Notes: a model not told the origin generated them from the sequence alone. Shown: positions 1-7,865, numbered from the stretch's first letter. The stretch is DNA of 64,000 nucleotides from an uncultured Collinsella sp. (GCA_959027945.1 CAUFRO010000001.1:124001-188000), one strand, 5' to 3'. Translations and numbers: made by a program.

Positions 1-419
1 TGAAGGACGATAACTGAAGATAGCTTCACTTCCCGTTGGCTGAATATATCGTAATCTCCAAATAGGAAGTTACCTTTTATTGTGTAATTCGGTATGTTCG
101 TTATGCACTTCATCTCAAGTCTGTTTAGGCCATAATCGAACACCGCAACTTCCTTGTGTTCGATGATGAGCGCAACCCTGGGCATGTTACTAAAACCACC
201 GTCGACGACAGTAAAGAGTTTTTCATTTGCATCGTCATAAACGGTATATTTTAGACTCAATAGCTGTCCTAGTGGACCCGTGAACCCATGTCTTTTGATA
301 TTGAGGTTGTCTCCAGCTGGGTTGATGAGAACTAAATCATGCGGATAAGGGTTACCTTCAATTGAGATTCGATATTCGTTTGTAGTCGTCTTGCTCGATT
401 TAGGACCAGTAGCCACCAC
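1..419 (-). CDS. fifth gene of the peptide-maturation operon, LURP-one/tubby-like (partial)
   Basis: An open minus-strand frame runs off the left edge, with about 139 residues visible. I start it at GTG 417-419 (a second GTG follows at once); a GAGG lies about 9 bases upstream and an in-frame TGA precedes it. The frame overlaps the last codons of the precursor peptide, so the two are probably translationally coupled. The translation is rich in beta-prone residues and includes the stretches GFSNMPRVALIIEH and YTIKGNFLFGDYDIF, which recall the beta-barrel of LURP-one-related (YxjI-like) proteins. No signal peptide or catalytic motif is visible. A role in peptide maturation, export or immunity is inferred only from its place in the operon. 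The A+T-rich codons match the rest of this operon and differ from the chromosome to the right. Confidence 0.55.
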   Translation of the reverse strand, partial: MVATGPKSSKTTTNEYRISIEGNPYPHDLVLINPAGDNLNIKRHGFTGPLGQLLSLKYTVYDDANEKLFTVVDGGFSNMPRVALIIEHKEVAVFDYGLNRLEMKCITNIPNYTIKGNFLFGDYDIFSQREVKLSSVIVL

Positions 420-579
420 GCGTCATCGCCTCGATCGAATTGGAACCGACTTCTGCTTCGTGCGGAGAATTGCGCAGTATGTTGCAGTACATGCAGCTGC
501 AATAACCGCATGGGCAATTTCTAATAAAATGAATGACGCTATTTACTGCATGCATGTTAAATGGACGAATACTTCTCAT
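400..579 (-). CDS. Cys-rich RiPP precursor peptide, Clo7bot-like (59 aa)
   Basis: A 59-residue frame starts at ATG 577-579 with a GGGAGG ribosome site about 5-10 bases upstream, inside the end of the acyl-carrier-like gene. It starts MRSIRPFN and carries a dense cysteine block, CPCGYCSCMYC, at residues 22-32 (five Cys). A polar tail ends in GGYWS. Its start overlaps the upstream gene by 23 bases, and its last codons overlap the start of the next gene. A short basic leader with an alternating Cys core, located among a radical SAM/SPASM maturase and an acyl-carrier-like protein, fits the precursor of a 'Clo7bot'-type Cys-rich peptide. The family assignment is from memory. The likely product is a modified natural product, possibly a bacteriocin, with thioether or other crosslinks at Cys; chemistry and activity are unknown. 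Confidence 0.72.
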   Translation of the reverse strand: MRSIRPFNMHAVNSVIHFIRNCPCGYCSCMYCNILRNSPHEAEVGSNSIEAMTRGGYWS

Positions 580-871
580 GATTTGCCTCCCATTGTTCGA
601 TTGTTTCTGACTGTTCTATTACCTTCTTCACCTCCTCAACACTGTTGAACCCTAGGTTTTCAATCGACGAGTACTCAACGTAAACAGAAAACCTGCTTTC
701 AAGATAAATTAGCAGTCGAACTAAATCTGATGAGGACAAGTTGAATGGCGGGTCGGTCAATTGCTGATTTCTTAGATTTTGGTCAAATTGAGTCAAATCC
801 AAATCTCTAATATTGCTTATCGCTTTTTCGATTTCTGCATAGATGGTTTCATCTTTACAATATGCTGTCAT
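557..871 (-). CDS. acyl-carrier-related protein of the peptide maturation system
   Basis: This 104-residue acidic, helical protein starts at ATG 869-871, overlapping the upstream stop by four bases (ATGA). The segment FNLSSSDLVRLLIYLESRFSVY around residues 43-64 resembles an acyl/peptidyl carrier helix II. The following GFNSVEEVKKVIEQ matches carrier helix III spacing, although the canonical DSL phosphopantetheine site is present only as SSD. Clostridial Cys-rich peptide systems are known to carry such an 'ACP-related' partner, whose role is not established. Here it could hold a substrate for the maturase or act as a scaffold. It lies directly upstream of, and overlaps, the precursor peptide gene, which suggests coupled translation. 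Confidence 0.7.
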   Translation of the reverse strand: MTAYCKDETIYAEIEKAISNIRDLDLTQFDQNLRNQQLTDPPFNLSSSDLVRLLIYLESRFSVYVEYSSIENLGFNSVEEVKKVIEQSETIEQWEANHEKYSSI

Positions 872-1881
872 TTCAGCACCCCAATATCGAAATCAAACAA
901 CTCGTTCTCGATTGTTTTGCAGCATAGTAATGATTCTTCTGGATCTAAGCTGGCTGAGAAACAGGGCATTCCTCTTAGTCGAAGTTCTCTTGCTGCTTGA
1001 ATAGCTTTATCGCTAGATGAATAGCTTATTTGAAATCTATGCGTCTCCAACCCTTCCGTGGCGTCAAGTACTTCGTTTGTAATTTCAAATTGAACTTTCT
1101 CTGCTTGCGTAAGCGTTTCAATTACGGGCATGAGCCCAAGCATTATGTCGTAGTCGGCTATCGTGTATGGGATATTGATAATGGCCAAGTCAGGGCAGAA
1201 AGCTCGACATGCAGCAATCGATCCTAATCCGTAATCACCGAAAATGTGGTCGTCGTATTTCATAAGCACATTGGGCATTTCCAATAGAGCTAGGTCGGAT
1301 TTATCATTCTCAATGATGAGGTTGATTTGCTCATTCATTTTGATGACGGCGGATTGGCCACCATCAAAACTAAGGGTGTTGCAGCCCCAGATTTCATCTA
1401 AAGGATTGAAGCTCAAAGCGCATAGATTGGGATGGTGCTTTCTCATCTCGCTAACGATGCTACTAAACGTAATTGTTGAATCGGCGGGTGTATATAGATT
1501 CCCGACAACAATTTTTGGTATCAGGGCTAATTCCTGCATGTCGCTTTTGCTAGACTCGATTTGTTCAGTGGCGAGTTGGCTGACAACCTTCTTATTTACA
1601 GAATGAGCATAGGTTTCAGCGTGTTTACTAAATTCTATGAGTCCTGCGGCGCTTTCTTTCGTCGATAAAACGACAACCAGGTCTGATTCATCGATTGTCG
1701 TTACATAGTTAATTCGATTTCTTATGCCAATTTCTTTGCAATTAACAAGGTTGGCAACATCTACGCCGTCCGGTAGAATGCCGCATGGCGTTGATACCCG
1801 GATATTGTAGCCAATTCCTAGCAATCCAATTAGAAGAGGATAGTCAGCTCTCGTGAAAGATATAAGTCCAATTGTCTTCAT
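868..1881 (-). CDS. peptide maturation system protein (TIGR04066-like)
   Basis: This 337-residue cytosolic protein begins 5 bases after the radical SAM gene, with an AAAAGGA site upstream. The N-terminus MKTIGLISFTRADYPLL opens a Rossmann-like alternation of strands and helices. Later segments (LALLEMPNVLMKYDDHIFGDYGLGS, about residues 200-224) look like a nucleotide-binding or P-loop-free GTPase-like fold, but I see no Walker motif. Cysteines are scattered (STPCGI, AACRAFCPDL, LLCCKT). By position and general appearance it matches the 'nat_prod_clost' partner that travels with Clo7bot precursors and their maturase. That match is a recollection of the family, not a search. Its biochemical function is unknown. 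Confidence 0.65.
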   Translation of the reverse strand: MKTIGLISFTRADYPLLIGLLGIGYNIRVSTPCGILPDGVDVANLVNCKEIGIRNRINYVTTIDESDLVVVLSTKESAAGLIEFSKHAETYAHSVNKKVVSQLATEQIESSKSDMQELALIPKIVVGNLYTPADSTITFSSIVSEMRKHHPNLCALSFNPLDEIWGCNTLSFDGGQSAVIKMNEQINLIIENDKSDLALLEMPNVLMKYDDHIFGDYGLGSIAACRAFCPDLAIINIPYTIADYDIMLGLMPVIETLTQAEKVQFEITNEVLDATEGLETHRFQISYSSSDKAIQAARELRLRGMPCFSASLDPEESLLCCKTIENELFDFDIGVLK

Positions 1882-1886
1882 GATTT

Positions 1887-3314
1887 TTATCGCTTGTTCC
1901 TTTTAAGAGCCGTTGTAATGGACACTTCGTGTCTATGAAGCTCAAAGCGAAGTATTTTCTGATTAAGTCGATCAAAGGCAATTCGTTTTGAGTTGTCGCA
2001 TGCTGTTCGCTTGTAATCAGGGCTAATTACTCCTTTGCAATCTGCGCTTTTAATGCATTGAGTGCACAGCTGAAATGCCCAACATTTTTTACATGAATCG
2101 CTGGTCAGCTTTGAAACATTGATTATCTTTTCAATTTGACCTAAATCAAATCCTGAATCCAATGTACCGATATACATGTCCTTGGTTGTTTCGCTGACTT
2201 TTTCGCAAGGAAGAAGCGCTCCTGCTGTTGTCACAAATAGACGCGTAACTCCTGGCTCGCATGGACCACCGGGTATAGCTTTTGTTGGGATGTTCGAAGG
2301 TGTAAATCGCTTAATGTTTTGGTTGATGCTTGCAAGCGTATATGAAGCGAGCCTATCGCTGCGGTTTCCTTTTTCGATCTTGCGCTCGTCCATAATTCTT
2401 GCTTTAAATAAGGCGTAATTCAGTTGACTTGAGAACTTGTCATTGTAGGGGGCGATACGTCCGTTGCGTTCCAAGTAGTTGAATTGAACATCGCAAGCCT
2501 CGATATCCTTATCATTTATAAAGGAAGAGACTGTTTTATAGATGTTGTTCGTGTCGACTACGGCATTAAAATGAATATATTTGTTGCGTTCAGGATGGTT
2601 GTCTAAAATCATATGAACATTGTCTATAACTGCTTGGTATGAGGACTTACCATTAGCGTAATGCCTAGACTTATCATGGATTTGCTGCGGCCCGTCAAGA
2701 CTGATTAACAAATAGAATTCATGCCCAGAATCGAAGAAGAATTTAACCATATCTTCAGATAAAAGAGAGCAATTGGTTGTAATTCGAAATGAGATGTGTT
2801 TTCCTTCAAATACCTGTTCTGCATATTGAGTAATTAGCTTAATTTCACTAAATCGAAGGAGAGGTTCTCCTCCATAAAATGCAACGACCGGGTTTGGGTT
2901 GTCAATCGAGTGCATCTTAAAGAATTCGATTGCATGTTTAGCCGTCGAAACAGACATGGAGTTATGACTGTGGGTTCTGTTGTATAAGGAGTTTTCGGAA
3001 TAGATACAGTAATCACATCGGAAATTGCAAGATTGAGTCAGCTGAAGGGTTATCATCCGTAAATTTCTTTCCAGCTTAACTTTCAAAAGGTCAATTGATG
3101 GATAAGCGATATCCTGCAATGGCGAATCGCAGCAGTAGCCACATGATTGTAGTAACTGGAATTCTTGGTCTGTTTTATAGGAGGCGGGGCAAACTTCGCC
3201 TGCCTGGACTTCTGAGATGTAATTGAAGAGATCTTTGCTTACTGCAAGTATCTCGTTTCGATTGGCATCATAAATGTAGTGGCCCAAGAGGGTCTTTATG
3301 GGTAGAACTAACAT
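1887..3314 (-). CDS. radical SAM/SPASM Cys-rich peptide maturase (CcpM-like)
   Basis: This is the enzyme of the operon. An N-terminal region (IKTLLGHYIYDANRNEI), typical of peptide maturases, precedes the radical SAM barrel. The [4Fe-4S] motif is CNFRCDYC (CX3CX2C), about residues 96-103 from the chosen start. FYGGEPLL and ISLDGP are typical SAM-binding segments. The C-terminal part has a SPASM-type cluster of cysteines (GALLPCEKV, CKKCWAFQLCTQC and later Cys) that would hold auxiliary Fe-S clusters. Such enzymes usually install thioether (sactionine) or C-C links on a peptide; the substrate here should be the 59-residue Cys-rich peptide. I chose ATG 3312-3314 because GAGG lies ahead of it and it gives the short N-terminus usual for the family. 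The ATG 18 bases upstream (3330-3332) abuts an inverted repeat and has no clear ribosome site. Confidence 0.88.
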   Translation of the reverse strand: MLVLPIKTLLGHYIYDANRNEILAVSKDLFNYISEVQAGEVCPASYKTDQEFQLLQSCGYCCDSPLQDIAYPSIDLLKVKLERNLRMITLQLTQSCNFRCDYCIYSENSLYNRTHSHNSMSVSTAKHAIEFFKMHSIDNPNPVVAFYGGEPLLRFSEIKLITQYAEQVFEGKHISFRITTNCSLLSEDMVKFFFDSGHEFYLLISLDGPQQIHDKSRHYANGKSSYQAVIDNVHMILDNHPERNKYIHFNAVVDTNNIYKTVSSFINDKDIEACDVQFNYLERNGRIAPYNDKFSSQLNYALFKARIMDERKIEKGNRSDRLASYTLASINQNIKRFTPSNIPTKAIPGGPCEPGVTRLFVTTAGALLPCEKVSETTKDMYIGTLDSGFDLGQIEKIINVSKLTSDSCKKCWAFQLCTQCIKSADCKGVISPDYKRTACDNSKRIAFDRLNQKILRFELHRHEVSITTALKRNKR

Positions 3315-3332
3315 CTCTACCGCCTCTTTCAT

Positions 3333-3399
3333 TTCACTAATGTTATTTAGTGAACTAAGATGTTTACTAAAAGGTATCCATTTATAAACATATTGTCAA
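3333..3399 (-). promoter_or_regulatory. promoter and repeated operator-like sites of the RiPP operon
   Basis: On the minus strand, TTGACA (3394-3399) and TACCTT (3371-3376) are separated by 17 bases, a good -35 with a weak -10. Between the -10 and the start codon lies an inverted repeat, TTCACTAA (3333-3340) and TTAGTGAA (3347-3354). A third related copy, TTTACTAAAA, is at 3363-3372. These repeated TTAGTGAA-like boxes at the transcription start are well placed for a repressor. No regulator gene is visible in the window; it may lie to the left. No gene is seen between here and 3634. Confidence 0.55.
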
Positions 3400-3634
3400 A
3401 CATATATTGCTAAAACAGAAACAATTTATAGACTGAGTTGGTCGTATTCTTTGGACGATTGCTCCTATAATCTAGCCTTCGCTGCTGTCGGGAGGGAAGG
3501 GCTAGGACTCCGTTATTATATTGAAACGCTTTAACCTTTTTGACGTTCTCACGTGTTTTTTGTTTCAAAAGCGTTAGGATGGGACTCATAGCGTGGGGCG
3601 TAATGGGTGCCCCGCACACGATGGGAGGCTATCA

Positions 3635-4801
3635 ATGGCTAATCGTTTCGTTCTCAATACCATCTCTTATCATGGTTCCGGCGCCATCAAGGAGATCACC
3701 GGCGAGCTCCAGCGTCGCGGCTACAAGAAGATCTTCGTCTGCTCCGACCCCGATCTGGTCAAGTTTGGCGTTACCGCCAAGGTGACCGACGAGCTCGACG
3801 CCGCCGGCATCGCTTGGAGCCTCTACTCCGAGATCAAGCCCAACCCCACCATCCAGAACGTCAAGGACGGCGTCGAGGCCTTTAAGGCCGCCGAGGCTGA
3901 CGCTATCGTGACCATCGGTGGCGGCTCCTCCATGGACACTGCTAAGGCCATCGGCATCATCATCAACAACCCCGAGTTCGCCGATGTCCGCAGCCTCGAG
4001 GGCGTTGCTCCCACTAAGAACCACGCCGTGTTCACCATCGCCGTGCCGACGACCGCCGGTACCGCTGCCGAGGTGACCATCAACTACGTCATCACCGACC
4101 CCGAGAAGGTCCGCAAGTTCGTGTGCGTCGACACCAACGACGCCCCCGAGGTCGCCGTCGTCGACCCCGACATGATGGCTTCCATGCCCGCCGGCCTGAC
4201 CGCCTCCACCGGCATGGACGCTCTGACCCACGCCATCGAGGGCTATACCACCAAGGGCGCTTGGGAGCTCTCCGACATGTTCCACTTTGAGGCCATCAAG
4301 CTGATCAGCGAGAACCTACGCGACTCCGTTGCCGAGGCCAAGTCCGGCCAGCCCGGCTCCGGCCGCGAGGGCATGGCCCTTGGCCAGTATGTCGCCGGCA
4401 TGGGCTTCTCCAATGTTGGCCTGGGCATCGACCACGCCATGGCTCACACCCTGTCCGCTCACTACGACACCCCGCACGGCGTCGCTTGCGCCATGCTGCT
4501 GCCGATCGCCATGGAGTTCAACAAGCCGGTTTGCGCCGAGCGTCTGGCCAAGGTTGCCGTCGCCATGGGCGTTGACACCACGGGCATGAGCACCGACGAG
4601 GCTGCCGACGCCGCTATCGCCGCCGTCAAGCAGCTTTCCGCCGACGTGAATATCCCGCACGTCTGCGAGGCCATGAAGGCTGACGAGATCGAGGTCCTGG
4701 CCAAGGACGCCATGGCCGACGCTTGTTTCCCGGGTAACCCGCGCGAGGCAACGCTCGACGACGTCATCGAGCTCTTCAAGAAGATCTGCCCGGCTGCCTA
4801 G
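3635..4801 (+). CDS. fucO: lactaldehyde reductase / iron-containing alcohol dehydrogenase
   Basis: This 388-residue group III Fe-dependent alcohol dehydrogenase reduces lactaldehyde from fucose or rhamnose breakdown to 1,2-propanediol with NADH. Similarity to E. coli FucO, as I remember it, is strong along the whole length. The N-terminal NAD domain holds GGGSSMDTAK (residues 95-104). The Fe ligands appear intact: D195 and H199 (GMDALTHAIEGY), H267 (GIDHAMAH) and H281 (DTPHGV). The start at ATG 3635 follows GGGAGG at a proper distance. No fucose genes are adjacent, so it acts alone here, and a broader alcohol/aldehyde role is possible. A strong terminator follows. Upstream an 8-base inverted repeat (AACGCTTT 3525-3532, AAAGCGTT 3568-3575) lies in the probable promoter region. 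Confidence 0.92.
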   Translation: MANRFVLNTISYHGSGAIKEITGELQRRGYKKIFVCSDPDLVKFGVTAKVTDELDAAGIAWSLYSEIKPNPTIQNVKDGVEAFKAAEADAIVTIGGGSSMDTAKAIGIIINNPEFADVRSLEGVAPTKNHAVFTIAVPTTAGTAAEVTINYVITDPEKVRKFVCVDTNDAPEVAVVDPDMMASMPAGLTASTGMDALTHAIEGYTTKGAWELSDMFHFEAIKLISENLRDSVAEAKSGQPGSGREGMALGQYVAGMGFSNVGLGIDHAMAHTLSAHYDTPHGVACAMLLPIAMEFNKPVCAERLAKVAVAMGVDTTGMSTDEAADAAIAAVKQLSADVNIPHVCEAMKADEIEVLAKDAMADACFPGNPREATLDDVIELFKKICPAA

Positions 4802-4854
4802 CCCAGTTTGGTGGTCCTTCGCCCGTAGGTGTATGGTCTTTTGACGTGCCGCTG

Positions 4855-4886
4855 GCCCCGCCGTGCTACGCACGGCGGGGCTTTTT
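4855..4886 (+). terminator. intrinsic terminator of fucO
   Basis: A perfect 12-bp GC stem (4855-4866 with 4870-4881), a 3-base loop and five T residues lie 54 bases after the fucO stop. Confidence 0.9.
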
Positions 4887-5404
4887 GTGCTGCGTCGATG
4901 CCCTGAGACGGACAAAACCAAGGCGTACTGCCCGCTGCGGATAGGTGGTGCACTTCCCTGCGTGCATTTTTGGGAGTATTCAACAAACTCTTAAAAATGC
5001 ATAACGTTGTGAATGGGCCGAGTGGCCCGCAGGCGCCCATCGACAGCCATTGTGGGCGGGCTATCGATGAGTGGAGGGGGTTGTTACTGAGTTTCTGCTT
5101 TGCGACGACCTGCAACACTGCTGTAACCGCGTCGTTTTGTCGTTCGTGATGGGGCCGTTGGGGCCCACGGTGCTGAATACTCCGTTTTTTGCACGGTCCA
5201 AGGTGGGGCACCCTGAGACGAAGCAAAAAGATGCCTCATTTCTATGCAAATACCAATAGGATTTATGCAAGATTGAGATTGTAAACCGTGCACGTGCACA
5301 AAACCGGTGCGGGGACGTCTGGAGGCGGCTCGGCTCCTAGGGCATTGCACGTGCAGAACGGTTAAAATCGGGACTCGGTCTTAGTTTTACTTGGAAGGAT
5401 GCAT
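4887..5404. other. gene-free region with hairpins and twin palindromes
   Basis: No convincing gene is seen. The region holds a long imperfect hairpin at 4963-5001 (TGCATTTTT against AAAAATGCA, with an inner GGGAGT/ACTCTT continuation) and a second one at 5038-5069. The perfect palindrome TGCACGTGCA occurs twice, at 5289-5298 and 5346-5355. The second copy sits just upstream of a TAAAAT -10-like box (5363-5368) that probably serves the M42 peptidase gene. The palindromes are good operator candidates; the regulator is unknown. Confidence 0.5.
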
Positions 5405-6448
5405 ATGACTTCTAATATTGATGCTTCTCTAGAGGAGACGCTCTCCTATATCGCAGGACAGCTTAAGACGCTGACTTCTATTGCCTCCCCTACCGGCTAT
5501 ACCCGTGCGGCGACTGATTATCTAATGGAAACATTGCGCGATATGGGGTTTGGGCCTGAGCGTTCTAATAAGGGTAACGTGCTCGTTGAGCTTGGCGGCG
5601 AGGGCGAGCCGCTCGTACTGGCGAGCCATGTCGATACCCTAGGCGCCATGGTGCGTTCCATTAAGGACAATGGCCGCCTGCGCCCCACGACGCTCGGTGG
5701 GCATCAGTGGTCTACGGCCGATGGCGAGAACTGCACCGTCTACACGCGCGACGGCAATGTCTACACGGGCGTGGTTCTTAACACCGAGCCTTCGGCGCAC
5801 GTGGCCGACGAGCCGGTCAAGACCATCGAGAAGAACATGGAGATCTTGCTCGACGAGAACGTCGACAGCAAGGACGATGTGCTCGAGCTGGGTATTCAGA
5901 CCGGCGACATCATCGCTATGGATCCTCGCACGACGGTGACGGAGAGCGGCTACATTAAGAGCCGCTTCCTGGATGACAAGCTATCGGCCGCCATTTTGTT
6001 GGGCTTGGCGCGCGCTGTCGCCGACGGCGAGTTGACCCTTTCGCGCAAGGTATCGCTGCTCTTTACGGTGTACGAGGAGGTCGGCCACGGCGGTGCCTTT
6101 GTGCCGGCCGACACGCGTGAGATGATCAGCGTGGACATGGGCTGCGTGGGCGACGACCTGGGCTGCACCGAGCGCATGGTTTCGATTTGCGCCAAGGATT
6201 CGGGCGGTCCGTACAACTACGACCTGGTAACCACGCTGTCCAACATCGCGCGCGAGCTGGAGCTCGATTACGCCATCGATGTGTACCCGCACTACGGCTC
6301 CGACGTCGAGGCCACGCTCTCGGCCGGCTACGACATTCGCCATGGTCTGATCGGCCCCGGCGTGTACGCGAGCCACAACTACGAGCGCAGCCACATCGAC
6401 GGCGTGCGCAATACCTACGAGCTGGTCCGCGCCTACGTACAGCGCTAA
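5405..6448 (+). CDS. M42 family metallopeptidase
   Basis: This 347-residue cytosolic aminopeptidase belongs to the glutamyl aminopeptidase/deblocking aminopeptidase family (M42), which uses two metal ions and forms large oligomers that trim peptides. Visible family features are LASHVDTLGAMV (first metal His/Asp, about residues 71-82), SRFLDDKLSAAI (bridging Asp, about 187-198), VYEEVGHGGAF (catalytic Glu pair, about 221-231), DMGCVGDD and the C-terminal SHNYERSH (metal His). I use ATG 5405 because GGAAGG is directly adjacent to the first ATG (5399) and correctly spaced for the second. Peptide nitrogen use is the likely role. It is monocistronic, followed by a 27-bp inverted repeat. Confidence 0.88.
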   Translation: MTSNIDASLEETLSYIAGQLKTLTSIASPTGYTRAATDYLMETLRDMGFGPERSNKGNVLVELGGEGEPLVLASHVDTLGAMVRSIKDNGRLRPTTLGGHQWSTADGENCTVYTRDGNVYTGVVLNTEPSAHVADEPVKTIEKNMEILLDENVDSKDDVLELGIQTGDIIAMDPRTTVTESGYIKSRFLDDKLSAAILLGLARAVADGELTLSRKVSLLFTVYEEVGHGGAFVPADTREMISVDMGCVGDDLGCTERMVSICAKDSGGPYNYDLVTTLSNIARELELDYAIDVYPHYGSDVEATLSAGYDIRHGLIGPGVYASHNYERSHIDGVRNTYELVRAYVQR

Positions 6449-6499
6449 CGATGCAGCGGCCTCGGCTGATACGGCAGTACCGACCGAGGCCGTCCTCTC

Positions 6500-6570
6500 T
6501 AAGTTGCGGTGAAATAGGGACTGTTTGGCGGTTTTAAACGCTTAAACAGTCCCTATTTCACCGCAACTTA
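6500..6570. repeat. 27-bp perfect inverted repeat (TTGCGGTGAAATAG family)
   Basis: The arms at 6500-6526 and 6544-6570 are perfect reverse complements with a 17-base loop. The core TTGCGGTGAAATAG recurs at 17584-17646, so this is a dispersed palindromic element. It lies between the convergent M42 and mnmA genes and could also act as a bidirectional transcript end, though no T run is present. Confidence 0.75.
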
Positions 6571-6584
6571 TGAAGGGGATGGGA

Positions 6585-7685
6585 CTACTTGATGGCGGCA
6601 GTAACGGTGCCGCCGCCGAGGACGATGTCGCCGCGGTAGACTACAACGGCTTGGCCGGGGGCGATGGCGCGCTGCGGGTCGTCAAAAGTTAGCAGCATTT
6701 GCCCGTCTTCGCCGCGCGCAAGGGTCGCTGCCTGGTCTTTCTGACGGTAGCGGTACTTGGCGCCCACGCGAATGCCGCCGGCATCGAGTTCTGCCTCCAT
6801 GCGGTCGGCAGGGGCACTCCAGATCCAGTCGTTGGCCGTGAGTGCTGTGGCCGTTAGGTCCTCGGCCTCGCCCAGATGCACGGTGTTGTTGGCGGCATCG
6901 ACGCCCGTCACATACACGGGATGCGCCATCGCGACGCCCAAGCCCTTGCGCTGGCCGATGGTATAGCGCAACGCGCCGTTATGGCGTCCGACCACGCTGC
7001 CGTCGCGCCACACAATGTCGCCCGGTGCAGCGGGATGTCCGCAGCGGCGCTCGATATAGCCCGCGTAGTCACCGTCTGGAATAAAGCAGATGTCCTCGCT
7101 TTCGGCCTTCTGGGCGTTGGTAAAGCCTTGCTCGGCGGCTATGCGGCGCACGTCGCGCTCTTTGTCTAGGCCTGCCAGCGGAAAGATCGTGTGCGCCAGG
7201 CGCTCCTGCGTAAGCGAATATAAAAAGTAGCTCTGGTCCTTTTTGGGATCTTCGCCGCGATGCAGCTGCCAGGTGCCGTCTACTGTCTGGCTTGTTTTGG
7301 CGTAATGACCCGTTGCGATGTAGTCGCAGCCCATGTCCAGCGCCGCACCGAGCAACGCGCCAAACTTTATGTGGCGGTTGCAGATGATGCACGGGTTGGG
7401 CGTCAGCCCCTCCTGGTAGGCGTTCACAAAGCGCTCGATAACGCTGTGGTCGAAGGTCTGCTGCAAGTCGAGCACATGGTGGGGTATCCCCAGACGCTCG
7501 GCGACGGCCTTCGCATCGGCGATGTCGCGGTCGACCTTACTCATGCCCGTGGCGGGATCGGGCGCGGGGCAGGTGAGGCGCATGGTGGCGCCGACGCATT
7601 CGTAGCCCTGGCGCTTGAGCAGATAAGCAGTCACGCTGGAATCGACGCCGCCGCTCATGGCGACGAGCACGCGCTTGTTGTGCAT
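6585..7685 (-). CDS. mnmA: tRNA-specific 2-thiouridylase
   Basis: MnmA (366 aa) adds sulfur to C2 of uridine 34 in Lys, Glu and Gln tRNAs, activating the base with ATP. The PP-loop SGGVDSS is at residues 11-17. The catalytic cysteines are C99 (NPCIICN) and C199 (SEDICFIPDGD). GHYAKT and the central region GQRKGLGVA are also typical, followed by a C-terminal beta-barrel. Length is normal. The start ATG 7685 has GGAGAACC upstream. It follows cysK on the same strand with a hairpin in the 180-base gap; sulfur would come from a cysteine desulfurase encoded elsewhere. Confidence 0.95.
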   Translation of the reverse strand: MHNKRVLVAMSGGVDSSVTAYLLKRQGYECVGATMRLTCPAPDPATGMSKVDRDIADAKAVAERLGIPHHVLDLQQTFDHSVIERFVNAYQEGLTPNPCIICNRHIKFGALLGAALDMGCDYIATGHYAKTSQTVDGTWQLHRGEDPKKDQSYFLYSLTQERLAHTIFPLAGLDKERDVRRIAAEQGFTNAQKAESEDICFIPDGDYAGYIERRCGHPAAPGDIVWRDGSVVGRHNGALRYTIGQRKGLGVAMAHPVYVTGVDAANNTVHLGEAEDLTATALTANDWIWSAPADRMEAELDAGGIRVGAKYRYRQKDQAATLARGEDGQMLLTFDDPQRAIAPGQAVVVYRGDIVLGGGTVTAAIK

Positions 7686-7713
7686 GGGGAGGTTCTCCTT
7701 GGTGGCATGTGGC

Positions 7714-7753
7714 CAAAAAAGAAAAGCGGCGCGGGAGGCTGGTTCCGCGCCGC
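7714..7753 (-). terminator. terminator or attenuator between cysK and mnmA
   Basis: On the minus strand a 9-bp GC stem (7745-7753 with 7726-7734) is followed by a T-rich run (7725-7714). It ends cysK transcription, but it is only 28 bases before the mnmA start. A TACAAT -10-like box lies upstream of the hairpin (about 7757-7762), so mnmA could be read through it. Confidence 0.7.
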
Positions 7754-7865
7754 AGACATTGTAGCAAGTTCGGACGTTTCGTGGGACACCCTGTTGGGAT
7801 GAGCCCAGACTGCCGGGAGAGAGGAGACCGGCTCGTCCGTGGGCTCAACCTATGGGCGACAGGCC

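Noticed and set aside
3410..3619. A 69-codon minus frame upstream of fucO
   Set aside because: No ribosome site, no family-like sequence, and it overlaps the probable promoter region of fucO.
4922..5350. Several 60-140 codon frames between fucO and the M42 gene
   Set aside because: They overlap one another and hairpins, have no credible ribosome sites and no recognisable product.
5405..6448. Assignment as endoglucanase, a label sometimes attached to M42 proteins
   Set aside because: The metal and catalytic motifs are those of M42 aminopeptidases; the cellulase name is a historical mislabel.
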